A stretch of 64,000 nucleotides of DNA from Clostridium sp. OS1-26. Lineage in GTDB: Bacteria > Bacillota > Clostridia > Clostridiales > Clostridiaceae. Location: NCBI RefSeq assembly GCF_030915445.1, contig NZ_CP133264.1:1984001-2048000 (forward strand), read 5' to 3'. Positions within the stretch are counted from its first letter, which is position 1; each line of letters opens with the position of its first letter. The position numbers and the translations under genes were made by a program. The notes under the pieces were generated by a model. The model saw nothing but the letters and a program-made list of their open reading frames with translations. It searched no databases and was not told the origin of the DNA. Shown here in pieces: positions 36,028-45,652 of this stretch.

Positions 36028-36573
36028 TTATTCAACTCTCTTTCTGAGAAATAGATAACCATATATACCAGCTATAATTATAGTAAGTACTGGATGGATT
36101 TTAAAAACATTGATGCAAATAACTGTGGCTATTATTATAAATAAATTTATATAGTCTTTTTTCAATGATTTGGAAAGACTAACTACGGCAATTAGTACCA
36201 ACATTGGTACTGCAGCTCCTATGCCTTTAAATATTAAGTCTACATAATAGTAATTTCTAAATTGCATAAAAAAAGCAGCTATAAAAAGTATAATTAAGAA
36301 AGATGGAAGAATAGTCCCAAGAAGCGCAAGTATTGCTCCAAGTATGCCACTAATTTTATAACCTATAAATATAGAGGTATTAACAGCAAGAGCTCCAGGG
36401 AAGGATTGCGATATTATTAGTATATCTAAAAATTCATTTTTATTGACCCATTCTTTGTTTTTAACAACTTCAGTTTCTATCAATGGAATCATTGCATAAC
36501 CACCACCAAAAGTAAATGCTCCTATTTTAAAGAAACTCCAAAATATTATAAAGTATTTTTTCATGAAATTCAC
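36028..36573 (-). CDS. chrA: Chromate transporter, short subunit (ChrA half)
   Basis: The 181-aa membrane protein has FGGGYAMIPLIETEVV and SQSFPGALAVNTSIFIGY, the two conserved ChrA signatures. It pairs with the downstream half to make the bipartite transporter. RBS AGGAGTG precedes the ATG. The upstream region holds the terminator of the 54-aa gene. Confidence 0.92.
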   Translation of the reverse strand: MNFMKKYFIIFWSFFKIGAFTFGGGYAMIPLIETEVVKNKEWVNKNEFLDILIISQSFPGALAVNTSIFIGYKISGILGAILALLGTILPSFLIILFIAAFFMQFRNYYYVDLIFKGIGAAVPMLVLIAVVSLSKSLKKDYINLFIIIATVICINVFKIHPVLTIIIAGIYGYLFLRKRVE

Positions 36574-36654
36574 TCCTAAAGTGTATTAGAATATTGTTAA
36601 AGATTTAAAATAATTTTTAAGCAATCCATTTAATACCACTTTATATTAAAGTTT

Positions 36655-36690
36655 ATAAAAAGTAAAGAAGGCTGAAAATAATCAGCCTTC
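36655..36690 (-). terminator. Intrinsic terminator of the 54-aa gene
   Basis: GAAGGCTGA (36667-36675) pairs with TCAGCCTTC (36682-36690). On the minus strand the stem is followed by a T-rich tract, after the stop at 36757. Confidence 0.75.
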
Positions 36691-36756
36691 CCTATCTGAA
36701 GGTAAAAACTAAATAATTTTAATAACTATTTATGATCACCAAGACTATTTTCATAT

Positions 36757-36921
36757 TTATCTGTTGGGTATAGATCCTTTGTAAAGTGTAAATTTAGCAT
36801 CATATTCTTCTTTTTGTCTATATAGTTCTTCCGCAGACATTCCGCTTATAGGAGAGCCTAATTGAGAGACATTTTGCTCAGTAACAGGATTTTGATTGTT
36901 TGCGTTATGATTTTTTTCCAT
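36757..36921 (-). CDS. Small hypothetical protein, 54 aa
   Basis: ATG at 36921 with RBS GAGGTG 7 bases upstream opens a 54-codon frame: an Asn-rich start (MEKNHNANNQN), then SPISGMSAEELYRQKEEYD, ending SIPNR. It is bounded by a clean terminator, so it looks like a real gene. The composition suggests a soluble helical protein. The family is not recognised; its place beside a spore-protein gene could hint at a sporulation role. Confidence 0.7.
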   Translation of the reverse strand: MEKNHNANNQNPVTEQNVSQLGSPISGMSAEELYRQKEEYDAKFTLYKGSIPNR

Positions 36922-37052
36922 AAATATTCACCTCAGTTTTTAGGATATGCAGGTTAGAGAAAAAGTATAAGAGTAATTTTTAGGATATAAAAATAAACAA
37001 TTACATTTTTACATGCAATTAAATAGAGTATAAATTTAAAAACTGTACAAAC

Positions 37053-37089
37053 TTTTAATATAAAGTTAAAACTTAACTTTATATTAAAA
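37053..37089 (+). repeat. Perfect 17-bp palindromic stem before the SASP gene
   Basis: TTTTAATATAAAGTTAA (37053-37069) and its exact reverse complement (37073-37089) surround a 3-base loop, ending 16 bases before the SASP RBS. It may form a 5' mRNA hairpin that stabilises the spore transcript, or serve as an operator. Confidence 0.65.
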
Positions 37090-37120
37090 ATCTAATTAAT
37101 TTAATGAGGAGGAAATAACT

Positions 37121-37315
37121 ATGGCACGTAGAGGAAATAGAGCATTAATACCAGAAGCTAGACAGGGATTAGATAAATTTAAAATGGAAGCAGCAAGAGA
37201 AGTTGGAGTAAACTTAACACAAGGATATAATGGTGATCTTACTTCAAGAGAAAATGGTTCTGTTGGAGGACAAATGGTTAAGAAAATGGTAGAGGCTTAT
37301 GAAAAAGGGCTATAA
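37121..37315 (+). CDS. Alpha/beta-type small acid-soluble spore protein
   Basis: The 64-aa protein has the conserved SASP blocks: EARQGLDKFKMEAAREVGV (GPR-protease region) and NGDLTSRENGSVGGQMVKKM. SASPs coat and protect spore DNA and are degraded at germination. RBS GAGGAGG is strong. Expression should depend on the forespore sigma factor; I did not find a confident sigma-G promoter. It shows that the organism forms endospores. Confidence 0.96.
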   Translation: MARRGNRALIPEARQGLDKFKMEAAREVGVNLTQGYNGDLTSRENGSVGGQMVKKMVEAYEKGL

Positions 37316-37331
37316 TATAAACTAATTACGG

Positions 37332-37373
37332 TGAGGATGATTCAAAGTTAAAATGAGTCGTCCTCATTTTTTT
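37332..37373 (+). terminator. Intrinsic terminator of the SASP gene
   Basis: TGAGGATGATTC pairs with GAGTCGTCCTCA (37332-37343 with 37355-37366, two wobbles), followed by a T run. Confidence 0.85.
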
Positions 37374-37492
37374 CTAGTTAGTTTCCCTGTAAAAAAATAT
37401 TCATGAAATTTATATAAATATCAGATATAATATTTATATAATTAAGGTATCTGTCGATATACATATTAGTATAAAAACATGGAGGTAAGAAT

Positions 37493-37915
37493 ATGGAAAT
37501 ATCAAGAGTAGGAAGAACGACCAGCGTTCCTGCTGAGAAGAAATCCATAACTGTTAAAAAAGATTTTTCTCAAAGCTTTAACTCACAAATGGAAAAAAGA
37601 TCAGAACAACAACTTAAGGAAATGTTTGATAATATAAAGAAAAAAGGAAACAGGCTTGCGATAACTAAATGTTATTCAGATGTTAAGTCCTATAAAAAAA
37701 TGATAAAAGATTATCTTGAATCTGTATTAAATTACATGTACAAAGTAAAAAAGGATATAAGCTTTTGGCAAACACAATATTTCATAACAGTAGATACTAT
37801 CGATCAAAAGCTTGAAGAGCTTACACAAAAGCTTGTCGATGACCAAAAAGAAAACTTAAGTGTAGCAGCGACTATTGATGACATAGCAGGTCTTTTAGTT
37901 GATATTTATAAATAA
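37493..37915 (+). CDS. YaaR family protein (DUF327)
   Basis: The 140-aa soluble helical protein matches the YaaR family in length and layout: a variable basic N-terminus, KKDFSQSFNSQME, then a helical core with YLESVLNYMYKVKKD and a final DIAGLLVDIYK. Its function is unknown in Bacillus and Clostridium. RBS GGAGGT precedes the ATG. A weak downstream repeat (AAGTGGTA near 37956 with TACCACTT near 37973) may be its terminator and also that of the convergent gerKC. Confidence 0.85.
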   Translation: MEISRVGRTTSVPAEKKSITVKKDFSQSFNSQMEKRSEQQLKEMFDNIKKKGNRLAITKCYSDVKSYKKMIKDYLESVLNYMYKVKKDISFWQTQYFITVDTIDQKLEELTQKLVDDQKENLSVAATIDDIAGLLVDIYK

Positions 37916-37982
37916 AGATGTAGAGATTCATGTAATACTTAATGATTTTTAGAAAGTGGTAACAAAAGCAGGGTACCACTTT

Positions 37983-39095
37983 CTATCTAAAATTAGTTGT
38001 ATCTGTGGAACCTTCTACAAATACATGTGGTTCAACTATTAATTCTGTTTTATACATTATATTACCTTCAAGTTTTTCGCGAGGATATGCTTTATGAAAA
38101 GTATCTGCTACATCAAATATGTCCAGACCTTTCTTTTTATATTCATCAAATAGCTGTAAAGAAAACTTTTTTATATTTGATTCTGCATTCTTTTGAATAT
38201 CATCAATTGTACCCTGATCAAATGTTAAACTCTTCTGAGCTTCAGTCACAATTGCTCGTGTATTTATTATTTTTCTTAAGGTAACTGCTTTACCATCATA
38301 ATATATTTTTGTATCTGTTTTATTTTTCAAAATTTCTAAAGTTACAAAATCATTAGAAGAATTAGGGTTAGATACCTCTAAAGTGCCTCCTTTTATATTA
38401 TCTATTAGGAAGTTATAACTTTCAGTTTCAGCTTCTGGAAGTTTTCCTATCATTTTGAAATCCTTTATTATAGCACCATCAGTTATTGTAACCTTATCTT
38501 CCAACTGGTTTTTTTTCAGTTCTACCATTGGTACAACACAAACATTATTTTCGGAGTAACTTTTATTTAAAAAGTCATTTAAACTTAATATGGTTCCTCG
38601 GGATGATGAAGGCGTATTATAAATAAGATCATGTATGAATAAACCTATATAATCTTGCTCTTTAAGTTTGGCATTAATCAATGCCTGAGGATCCCCTTTA
38701 TAAATTACAATATCAGATCGTATGACGAACTGTTGGCCTCTATCAAATACATCTATAAAGCGGTCTAGTCCTTTTTCAGCAGCTTTTTCTGTAAATATAA
38801 TACCTCTGCATTGAGTATAATTAAGCTTATAGCTTGAAGATAAATTTAGATTTCTAAATGTTTCGAAGAGAGTTTTTCCAGTACCTTGGAATAATACCCT
38901 CGAACCCTTTCCAGAGGAAGCCTTTCCACCTCTTGAGGGCTTAAAAGCTTCTTCATATACTACTGGCATACCTTCTTCGTCTACATCAACTATTACAGAA
39001 GTTGTAAATATTACTTTATCTATATCTGTATAGTTAAAACAACCATTAAAAAGAAATGTACTTAAAATAAGAAAATATAAAAGAATTTTTTTCAT
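37983..39095 (-). CDS. gerKC: Spore germination receptor subunit, GerC type lipoprotein
   Basis: The 370-aa protein is a Ger(x)C family member. Its signal peptide ends in a lipobox (FNGC), so it is lipid-anchored on the outer face of the inner spore membrane. It begins CFNYTDIDKVIFTTSVIVD. The start overlaps the gerKA stop by 4 bases, giving translational coupling. With the A and B subunits it forms a nutrient germinant receptor. The start, length and gene order match the gerK group of clostridia. Confidence 0.92.
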   Translation of the reverse strand: MKKILLYFLILSTFLFNGCFNYTDIDKVIFTTSVIVDVDEEGMPVVYEEAFKPSRGGKASSGKGSRVLFQGTGKTLFETFRNLNLSSSYKLNYTQCRGIIFTEKAAEKGLDRFIDVFDRGQQFVIRSDIVIYKGDPQALINAKLKEQDYIGLFIHDLIYNTPSSSRGTILSLNDFLNKSYSENNVCVVPMVELKKNQLEDKVTITDGAIIKDFKMIGKLPEAETESYNFLIDNIKGGTLEVSNPNSSNDFVTLEILKNKTDTKIYYDGKAVTLRKIINTRAIVTEAQKSLTFDQGTIDDIQKNAESNIKKFSLQLFDEYKKKGLDIFDVADTFHKAYPREKLEGNIMYKTELIVEPHVFVEGSTDTTNFR

Positions 39096-40498
39096 TTTCT
39101 TTCATCCTCATCTGCTTGTAACATATTTTTAGAAATAACTTTAAGATTATCTCTTGCTGCTAAATCTCTATAATCAAATTGTTCTGATGTAGTAAATGGC
39201 ATAAAATAAGGATAACCGCAGCTATTTAGTGAGCCGACATGTGCACAGAATATAAAAATTGCCATAAAAAATCCCATAAGCCCAAGTAATGATGATAAAA
39301 TTATGACGATAAATTCCCAGAATACCATTGCAGTGTTGAGCTTAGGAGTTAAAAAGGAGGTTATAGCTGATAGTGCAACAATTATTACTGTACTTTGTGA
39401 AGCTAAACCAGCACCAACTGCTGCATCACCTAATATTAATGCTCCTACTATACTAATTGCCTGCCCTATGGGTTGAGGCAATCTTATACCAGCTTCTCTT
39501 AAAAATATGAAGAAAAAAGTCATTATTACTACTTCAACTGCAAGAGGAAGAGGAACATCAGCTCTAGATGCAGCAAGTCTAAATATAAACTCTAAAGGAA
39601 CTAGCGAAAAATGATGTGTAGTTAATGCTATGTATATACCAGGTAAAAACAAGGATATCATAAAGGCCAATATTCTTAATACTCTTGTAAAATTTGAGTA
39701 ATATTTATTTAAATAATAATCATCAGCGGTTTGAAAGTTTTCTATAAAAAAATATGGTGCAATTAATGCAAAAGGAGTTCCGTCCACTAAGACTACAACT
39801 TTTCCCTCTAATATTTTAGATGAAGCTATATCTGGCTTTTCGGTATATCCTATAGTATCAAAAAAGGTATATTTGCATTGTAACTGCTCTTGTATATAAT
39901 TTATATCTAATAAAAAATCTAGATTAATATTTGATAGCTTTTTCTTTATATAATCTACTAAGTTATTAGGAGCAGAGCCTCTGAGATATACTAAAGCTAT
40001 AATAGTGTTAGATTTTTCACCTAAAAGCTGAGTTTCAACGGTTAAGTTCGCATTTTTAATTTTTCTTCTTATTAATGAAATATTATCTACTATAACTTCA
40101 TTAAAACCCTCTCTAGGACCCTTTAATACCGCTTCTGCTATTGGTATTGAAATGCTTCTTTTACTAAATCCTTTAGCCTCACAATATATTGCTGAAGTTA
40201 TAAAATCAAAAACTATAACTACATCACCAGATAAAATATGAATGACTGCATCTTCTTTTGTTTTAATATCTCCCACAGAATTACTATAGAGAACATTCTT
40301 TTTTATGTCCTCTACATTTGCCTGTATATTATCATCTTTAATAAATGGAGCAATAATATATTCACTTATGAATTTGGAGTCACAAAGATTATCTATAAAA
40401 AATAAATTAATAGTGCCAAGGTTGCATTTCAATTCCCTATGCTTAAAGTCTGAGTTAGGTTTTAGTTTTAAATATATGTATTGTAAGTATTCATTCAT
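39092..40498 (-). CDS. gerKA: Spore germination receptor subunit, GerA type
   Basis: The protein of about 468 aa is a GerA/KA family subunit: a soluble N-terminal half, the membrane-entry motif KVVVLVDGTPFALIAPYFF, then several membrane helices with REAGIRLPQPIGQ. ATG 40498 is preferred because GGTGATG lies 5 bases upstream; ATG 40510 has no RBS. It is followed directly by gerKC, and gerKB lies divergently upstream. That split layout is the one known for the gerK cluster of Clostridium perfringens. Confidence 0.92.
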   Translation of the reverse strand: MNEYLQYIYLKLKPNSDFKHRELKCNLGTINLFFIDNLCDSKFISEYIIAPFIKDDNIQANVEDIKKNVLYSNSVGDIKTKEDAVIHILSGDVVIVFDFITSAIYCEAKGFSKRSISIPIAEAVLKGPREGFNEVIVDNISLIRRKIKNANLTVETQLLGEKSNTIIALVYLRGSAPNNLVDYIKKKLSNINLDFLLDINYIQEQLQCKYTFFDTIGYTEKPDIASSKILEGKVVVLVDGTPFALIAPYFFIENFQTADDYYLNKYYSNFTRVLRILAFMISLFLPGIYIALTTHHFSLVPLEFIFRLAASRADVPLPLAVEVVIMTFFFIFLREAGIRLPQPIGQAISIVGALILGDAAVGAGLASQSTVIIVALSAITSFLTPKLNTAMVFWEFIVIILSSLLGLMGFFMAIFIFCAHVGSLNSCGYPYFMPFTTSEQFDYRDLAARDNLKVISKNMLQADEDERK

Positions 40499-40600
40499 AA
40501 ACATCACCATTTTTATTATTTGTTTTTTTTAGGATAACATTCATTGTTTAGTAAATAATATTTTTGTAGCAATATTTACAATAAAGAACGGAGAATGGTA

Positions 40601-41709
40601 ATGGATAAGTTAAACTTTAAACATTTATTTTTTATAATATGTGCTACAACAATACCAGCCCTTAAAACCTATCCACAAATATTTATGAGGTATGCTAAAA
40701 AAGAGAGTTGGATTTCTGTTATAATTGCGGGAATAATTATAATACTTTACTTTAACTACATAATAAAGATATGTGTAAAAAATAACTGTTTTAGCTTACA
40801 TGAGATATATACCAATGCCTTAGGAAAATTATTGGGAAACCTATTTCTAATTTTATTTTTATTTACATTATTTCTATCTTTATTGGGAAGTGCTTCACTT
40901 GAAACAAGTGTTGTACATTTTAATTTATTTGTTGAAAGTCCTAATTGGTACATTGCACTTTTTATTATTCTTCCAGGATTATATACAGTTTTAAAAGGAA
41001 AAAACGCCGTAATTATAGTAATAATGGTTAGTATAATTATTTCAGTAATAAATGGAATAAATCTGTATATGCTCACTTATCATTTTAAAGAATACAAAAG
41101 ATTATTTCCGGTTTTTGAAAAAGGAATAAATTTAGATTTTTTTATAGGTACAGCCAAGGCTCTAGGGCTCTATGCATCTGCATCAATTGCATTACCATAC
41201 ATAGCTCAAATCAAAGATAAAGAAAGAGTACGTAGATGTGCAGTATTCACTCTTATATTTGTTGTACAAATGATAATTGTTTCAATAGATGGTATTTTAG
41301 TTACTTTTTCCGTTGAAAGAGCAAATGTTATAATTTTCCCTAAGCTTATACAAACACAATTAATATCTTATTTTGGTTTTATTGCTAGCGGAGAATTTTA
41401 TGTAATATTTCAAGTTATATCAGGCTGGTTTGCAAAGTATGTAGCAACCTTTTTTGTATACTGCTTATTCTAAAGGAGCTTAAAATAGAAAAGGTATGCA
41501 ATGTAAGAGTTTTACCCTACACAATATCTGCACTTATATATATAGGTGCTTTATGTACTACTAATAGCTTATTAGGATTATTTAAGTTTTTAAACTTTTA
41601 TGATTTTATGGCTCTTATAAATTTTTTCATTATGCCTACTATTATTTTTATGATATATAGTTTTAGAGTTAAGGCATCTGAAAGAAAAACTAAGCAAACA
41701 CAAAATTAA
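40601..41709 (+). pseudogene. gerKB: Spore germination receptor subunit, GerB type, frameshifted
   Basis: ATG 40601 (CGGAG 7 bases upstream) opens a membrane protein of the GerAB/amino-acid permease family. The frame stops at 41473. The following sequence continues in another frame with LLILKELKIEKV and further membrane segments to a TAA at 41709. One extra T in the T6 run at 41450-41455 restores a 369-aa protein, the normal length. This is therefore either a homopolymer error or a recent loss of the last two helices. The subunit binds or passes the germinant. Confidence 0.85.
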
Positions 41710-41738
41710 CCTAGGACTAAAGTTATAAAAATTGTTAT

Positions 41739-41784
41739 AAAGTAATAACCTCAATACTATTGTGTTGAGGTTATTACTTTAGCT
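41739..41784. terminator. Bidirectional terminator between gerKB and nadE
   Basis: A perfect 16-bp stem (41739-41754 with 41765-41780) with AAA and TTT ends, between convergent genes. Confidence 0.9.
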
Positions 41785-41828
41785 ATAACTATATAAAATT
41801 TATCCTAGAAGTTGACCTTCTACTTTTT

Positions 41829-43757
41829 CTATCTATAAAAACTATTTTTCCAAAGACTATAGCTTGCATCTGATGGCATTCGGAAGTCACCTCTAGGAGA
41901 AAGACTAACTGTACCAACCTTTGGTCCATCAGGCATTGCTGAACGTTTAAATTGTTGAGTAAAAAATCTTCTTATAAACGTATCTAGCCATTTTTTTATA
42001 ATTGCTTCATCATAATCTCCTTTAAAGGCATGTTTAGCTAAGAATAATATCCTTTCAGGAGTAGAACCATGCCTTATAAAGTTATATAAGAAGAAATCAT
42101 GTAATTCATAAGGACCAACAATATCTTCTGTCTTTTGAGCTATATTTCCTTCGCTATCTTTAGGTAAAAGCTCGGGACTTACAGGAGTATCAAGTATATC
42201 CATTAGTATATTTGATACTTCTTCTCGTACTTCCTTTTGAGCTACGTATTTAACTAAATATCTAACTAGCGTTTTAGGAATAGAAGCGTTTACCCCATAC
42301 ATAGACATGTGATCACCATTATAGGTGCACCAGCCTAGTGCTAACTCGGATAGATCGCCGGTTCCGATTAAAAGACCACCTTCTTTATTAGCTATATCCA
42401 TAAGTATTTGAGTTCTTTCTCTTGCCTGAACATTTTCATAGGTAACATCATGTTTTTGAGCAGGGTGGTTTATATCATTAAAATGCTGAAGACAAGCAGG
42501 AACTATATTTACCTCTCTAAGTTCTGTACCAAGATTTTTACACAGATTAATAGCATTATTATATGTTCTATCCGTAGTTCCAAAACCAGGCATAGTCACT
42601 GTTATTATATTCTCACTTGGAATATTTAGCATTTTAAAGGTCTTTACTATAACTAAAAGAGCTAATGTAGAGTCTAATCCGCCAGATATACCAACTACTG
42701 CATTTCTTAGTCCTGTGTGTGTCATTCGTTTTGCTAGAGCTGAGGTTTGTATATTAAATATTTCCTTGCAACGCAGTTCCCTTTCGGCTTCATTTGAAGG
42801 CACAAATGGATGCTTATCAATATATCTATTGAATATGCCATAATTAGTGCTTTTAAATTTGAACTCTATATTTAGGGGTTCAAAAGGGAGTAATTTAACA
42901 CTGTCTCTAAAGCTTACGTTTTTGAGTCTTTCACTATTTAATTTATTAATATCTATAATAGATGTTATAACTTGATTTTCTCTTTGAAATCTATCATTAT
43001 AGCTTGATAGAACTCCATTTTCACCTATGAGTAAATCTCCACTAAAAACTAAGTCTGTAGAAGATTCAAAGACTCCACTGGAAGCATAAATGTATGAGCT
43101 TATACATCTTCCACTTTGAGACTTAACTAGTTCTTTTCTATACTCTGATTTACTAACCACTTCATTTGATGCTGATAAGTTACCTATAATATTAGCACCC
43201 ATTAAAGTAAGATAGCTGCTAGGAGGAATAACAGTCCATAAATCCTCGCATATTTCAAAACCAAATCTAAAATCTCCACAAGTAAAAATTAGATTAGTAC
43301 CAAAGGGAATATTTTTTTGAAAGAATAAATCTATCTCTTCGTCTACAAGTCCTACCCCTTCAGTAAACCATCTTTTCTCATAAAACTCTGTATAATTTGG
43401 TATAAAACTTTTAGGTACTATTCCAAGAATTTTACCTTCAAAAATTACATATGCACAATTATATAAGCAATAATTATATGTAAGAGGCGCTCCTACTGTT
43501 ATAAGTATATCTTTTCCCTTAGAGTAGTTACATAAATACTGCAATCCCTCTATGGCTTTAGTAAGCAATAGTTTTTGTTCAAATAGATCGCCACAGGTAT
43601 AGGATGTTATGCACAGTTCAGGAAAAACTATAAGTTTAGAATTTTGTTCTACAGCTGTATCTATGCATTTTTTAATATTTTCTAAATTAAACTCTATATC
43701 AGCTACATTTGTTATTGGACATGCAGCTGCTACTCTTATAAAGTCAGCCATTGGCAT
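41829..43757 (-). CDS. nadE: Glutamine-hydrolysing NAD+ synthetase
   Basis: The 642-aa enzyme has an N-terminal nitrilase-type glutaminase domain (residues 5-290) with Glu in FPELCI, the catalytic Cys in FGFEICEDLW and KSFIPNYTEFYE. A C-terminal synthetase domain with the ATP P-loop VGISGGLDSTLALL and ELALGWCTYNGDH follows. It makes NAD+ from deamido-NAD+, ATP and glutamine. Length matches the long bifunctional form. RBS AAGGAG lies 8 bases before ATG 43757. Confidence 0.95.
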   Translation of the reverse strand: MPMADFIRVAAACPITNVADIEFNLENIKKCIDTAVEQNSKLIVFPELCITSYTCGDLFEQKLLLTKAIEGLQYLCNYSKGKDILITVGAPLTYNYCLYNCAYVIFEGKILGIVPKSFIPNYTEFYEKRWFTEGVGLVDEEIDLFFQKNIPFGTNLIFTCGDFRFGFEICEDLWTVIPPSSYLTLMGANIIGNLSASNEVVSKSEYRKELVKSQSGRCISSYIYASSGVFESSTDLVFSGDLLIGENGVLSSYNDRFQRENQVITSIIDINKLNSERLKNVSFRDSVKLLPFEPLNIEFKFKSTNYGIFNRYIDKHPFVPSNEAERELRCKEIFNIQTSALAKRMTHTGLRNAVVGISGGLDSTLALLVIVKTFKMLNIPSENIITVTMPGFGTTDRTYNNAINLCKNLGTELREVNIVPACLQHFNDINHPAQKHDVTYENVQARERTQILMDIANKEGGLLIGTGDLSELALGWCTYNGDHMSMYGVNASIPKTLVRYLVKYVAQKEVREEVSNILMDILDTPVSPELLPKDSEGNIAQKTEDIVGPYELHDFFLYNFIRHGSTPERILFLAKHAFKGDYDEAIIKKWLDTFIRRFFTQQFKRSAMPDGPKVGTVSLSPRGDFRMPSDASYSLWKNSFYR

Positions 43758-43918
43758 TATATCATCTCCTTATTAAATGATGTATGCTATATTAAGTAAT
43801 ATCTTTGACTTAATATTTTAGATTCCTTACTTAAATAATGTTATCAGATTATTTCAATACAATTATCAAATACAAAAGATAAATTGTCAAATTATATTAA
43901 TTCACTTAAATAAGAGTA

Positions 43919-43947
43919 TTGACATAATATGATAAGTGATATATAAA
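43919..43947 (+). promoter_or_regulatory. Sigma-A-type promoter upstream of the NfeD gene
   Basis: TTGACA at 43919-43924, a 17-base spacer and TATAAA at 43942-43947. It lies about 200 bases before the NfeD start, so the 5' UTR is long; I see no recognised RNA in it. The remainder of the 400-base gap (43758-44161) shows no gene. Confidence 0.6.
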
Positions 43948-44161
43948 ATGCAATTACATCTAAATTGTAAATATTTCAAGAGAATGTAAGAGAGCTTGTC
44001 CAGAACTGCGATTTATAGGATAAAACAGTATTTAATATCATATTTTAATATTAAACAAAACTTTATTTAATTTATAATATACTGTATTATGAAAACATAA
44101 GTTATATAAGATGAGGCATATATATTATAAAGATTATGTAATAAGAAAGGGGGAGTTTGAT

Positions 44162-44587
44162 ATGACAGGTACTATTATTTTGTGGGTAGTCATTGGTTCG
44201 ATAGCTCTGCTTATAGATATTATAACTAGCGCTTTTATATTTGTTTGGTTTACAATTGGAGCTATTGCAGCAATTATAGCGCAAATACTAGGTTGTTCTT
44301 TGGCAGTTCAGTCTATTATATTTGTAGCAATAAGTGCTATATTAATGGCAGTTGGGTATCCAATGGCTAAAAAGAGTATTAAAATGTCTGTAAAGCCTAC
44401 ACCAACTAGAGAACAGACCTATTTAGGAAAAGAAATTGTTGTGGATGAAGACATAGTAAGTAATGGATCTGTAAAAATAGATGGGGTATATTGGGCTGCT
44501 AAAAATGAAGGTGAGATGGTTAAAAAGGGAGACAAGGCAAAAATTATAGGCGTTGAAGGAAATAAGATAATTATTGAAAAGATTTAG
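44162..44587 (+). CDS. NfeD-family membrane protein
   Basis: The 141-aa protein has two or three N-terminal membrane helices and a C-terminal OB-fold domain (YLGKEIVVDEDI through KAKIIGVEGNKIIIEKI), the short NfeD form. ATG 44162 follows AAAGGGGGA; an earlier ATG at 44111 has no RBS. The SPFH gene begins 11 bases later. NfeD and SPFH proteins work together in membrane microdomains. Confidence 0.92.
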   Translation: MTGTIILWVVIGSIALLIDIITSAFIFVWFTIGAIAAIIAQILGCSLAVQSIIFVAISAILMAVGYPMAKKSIKMSVKPTPTREQTYLGKEIVVDEDIVSNGSVKIDGVYWAAKNEGEMVKKGDKAKIIGVEGNKIIIEKI

Positions 44588-44598
44588 GAGGATGAGAG

Positions 44599-45540
44599 AT
44601 GTTTGGAAAAATTTTGTTTTTAATTATTCTGGTTTTCATAATTGTTACTATTATATCTTCTATTAAAATTGTTAACACTGGATATGTGTATGTAGTTGAA
44701 AGATTTGGTCAATTTCATAGGATATTAGAACCAGGTTGGCATTTAGTAATTCCATTTGCAGATTTTGTTAGACAGAAGGTTTCAACAAAGCAACAAATAC
44801 TTGATATTGAACCTCAAAATGTTATTACAAAGGATAATGTAAAGATATCAGTAGACAATGTTATATTTTATAAAGTGATGAATCCTAAAGATGCAATTTA
44901 TAACATAGAGAGTTACAAATCAGGTATAATTTATTCAACTATAACAAACATGAGAAATATAGTGGGAAATATGGCACTTGATGAAGTTTTATCAGGAAGA
45001 GATATTATAAATTCTGAGCTTTTAAAAGTTGTTGACGATATTACAGATGCTTATGGAATAAAAATTCTATCTGTTGAAATTAAAAACATAATACCACCAG
45101 GAGAAATTCAACAGGCTATGGAAAAGCAGATGAAAGCAGAAAGAGATAAGAGAGCTGTAATTCTTGAAGCAGAAGGTGCTAGACAAAGTGCTATAGCAAG
45201 AGCAGAAGGTGAGAAACAATCAAAAATACTACAGGCAGAAGCAGAGAAAGAAGCAAACATTAGACGTGCAGAAGGATTAAGAGAATCTCAGCTACTTGAA
45301 GCAGAAGGTAAGGCAAAAGCAATCGAAGCAGTTGCAGAAGCACAAGCAAAGGCTATTGAAATGGTAAACAAGTCTATAATAGATTCCGGTACAAATGAAA
45401 CAGTTATTGCTCTTAAGCAGGTAGAAGCTCTCCAAGAAATGGCTAAAAATCCTGCGAATAAGCTTATACTTCCAAATGAAACTCTATCTTCTTTTGGAAA
45501 CATTGCGGCTGTAGCAGAAATAATTAAAGGCACTAAATAG
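44599..45540 (+). CDS. SPFH/stomatin-family protein (QmcA-like)
   Basis: The 313-aa protein has one N-terminal membrane helix, an SPFH domain (residues 22-190: VVERFGQFHRILEPGWHLVI) and a coiled coil rich in repeated EAEG/RAEGE units (200-275). It matches the paraslipin/QmcA group and likely forms oligomers at the membrane with the upstream NfeD protein. Member proteins organise membrane domains and regulate proteases. RBS AGGAGG. Confidence 0.93.
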   Translation: MFGKILFLIILVFIIVTIISSIKIVNTGYVYVVERFGQFHRILEPGWHLVIPFADFVRQKVSTKQQILDIEPQNVITKDNVKISVDNVIFYKVMNPKDAIYNIESYKSGIIYSTITNMRNIVGNMALDEVLSGRDIINSELLKVVDDITDAYGIKILSVEIKNIIPPGEIQQAMEKQMKAERDKRAVILEAEGARQSAIARAEGEKQSKILQAEAEKEANIRRAEGLRESQLLEAEGKAKAIEAVAEAQAKAIEMVNKSIIDSGTNETVIALKQVEALQEMAKNPANKLILPNETLSSFGNIAAVAEIIKGTK

Positions 45541-45605
45541 AATAAGGTTTCAATTTAGAAAGTTAACTTAAACTACTGGAGATATTAAAATAGTAAATAA
45601 TTTTT

Positions 45606-45648
45606 AATAGGTAGAGCTTTTGTATAAACAAAGGCTCTACCTATTTGT
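45606..45648. terminator. Bidirectional terminator
   Basis: AATAGGTAGAGC (45606-45617) pairs with GCTCTACCTATT (45634-45645) between the convergent SPFH and ArsB/NhaD-type genes. Confidence 0.85.
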
Positions 45649-45652
45649 GCAT

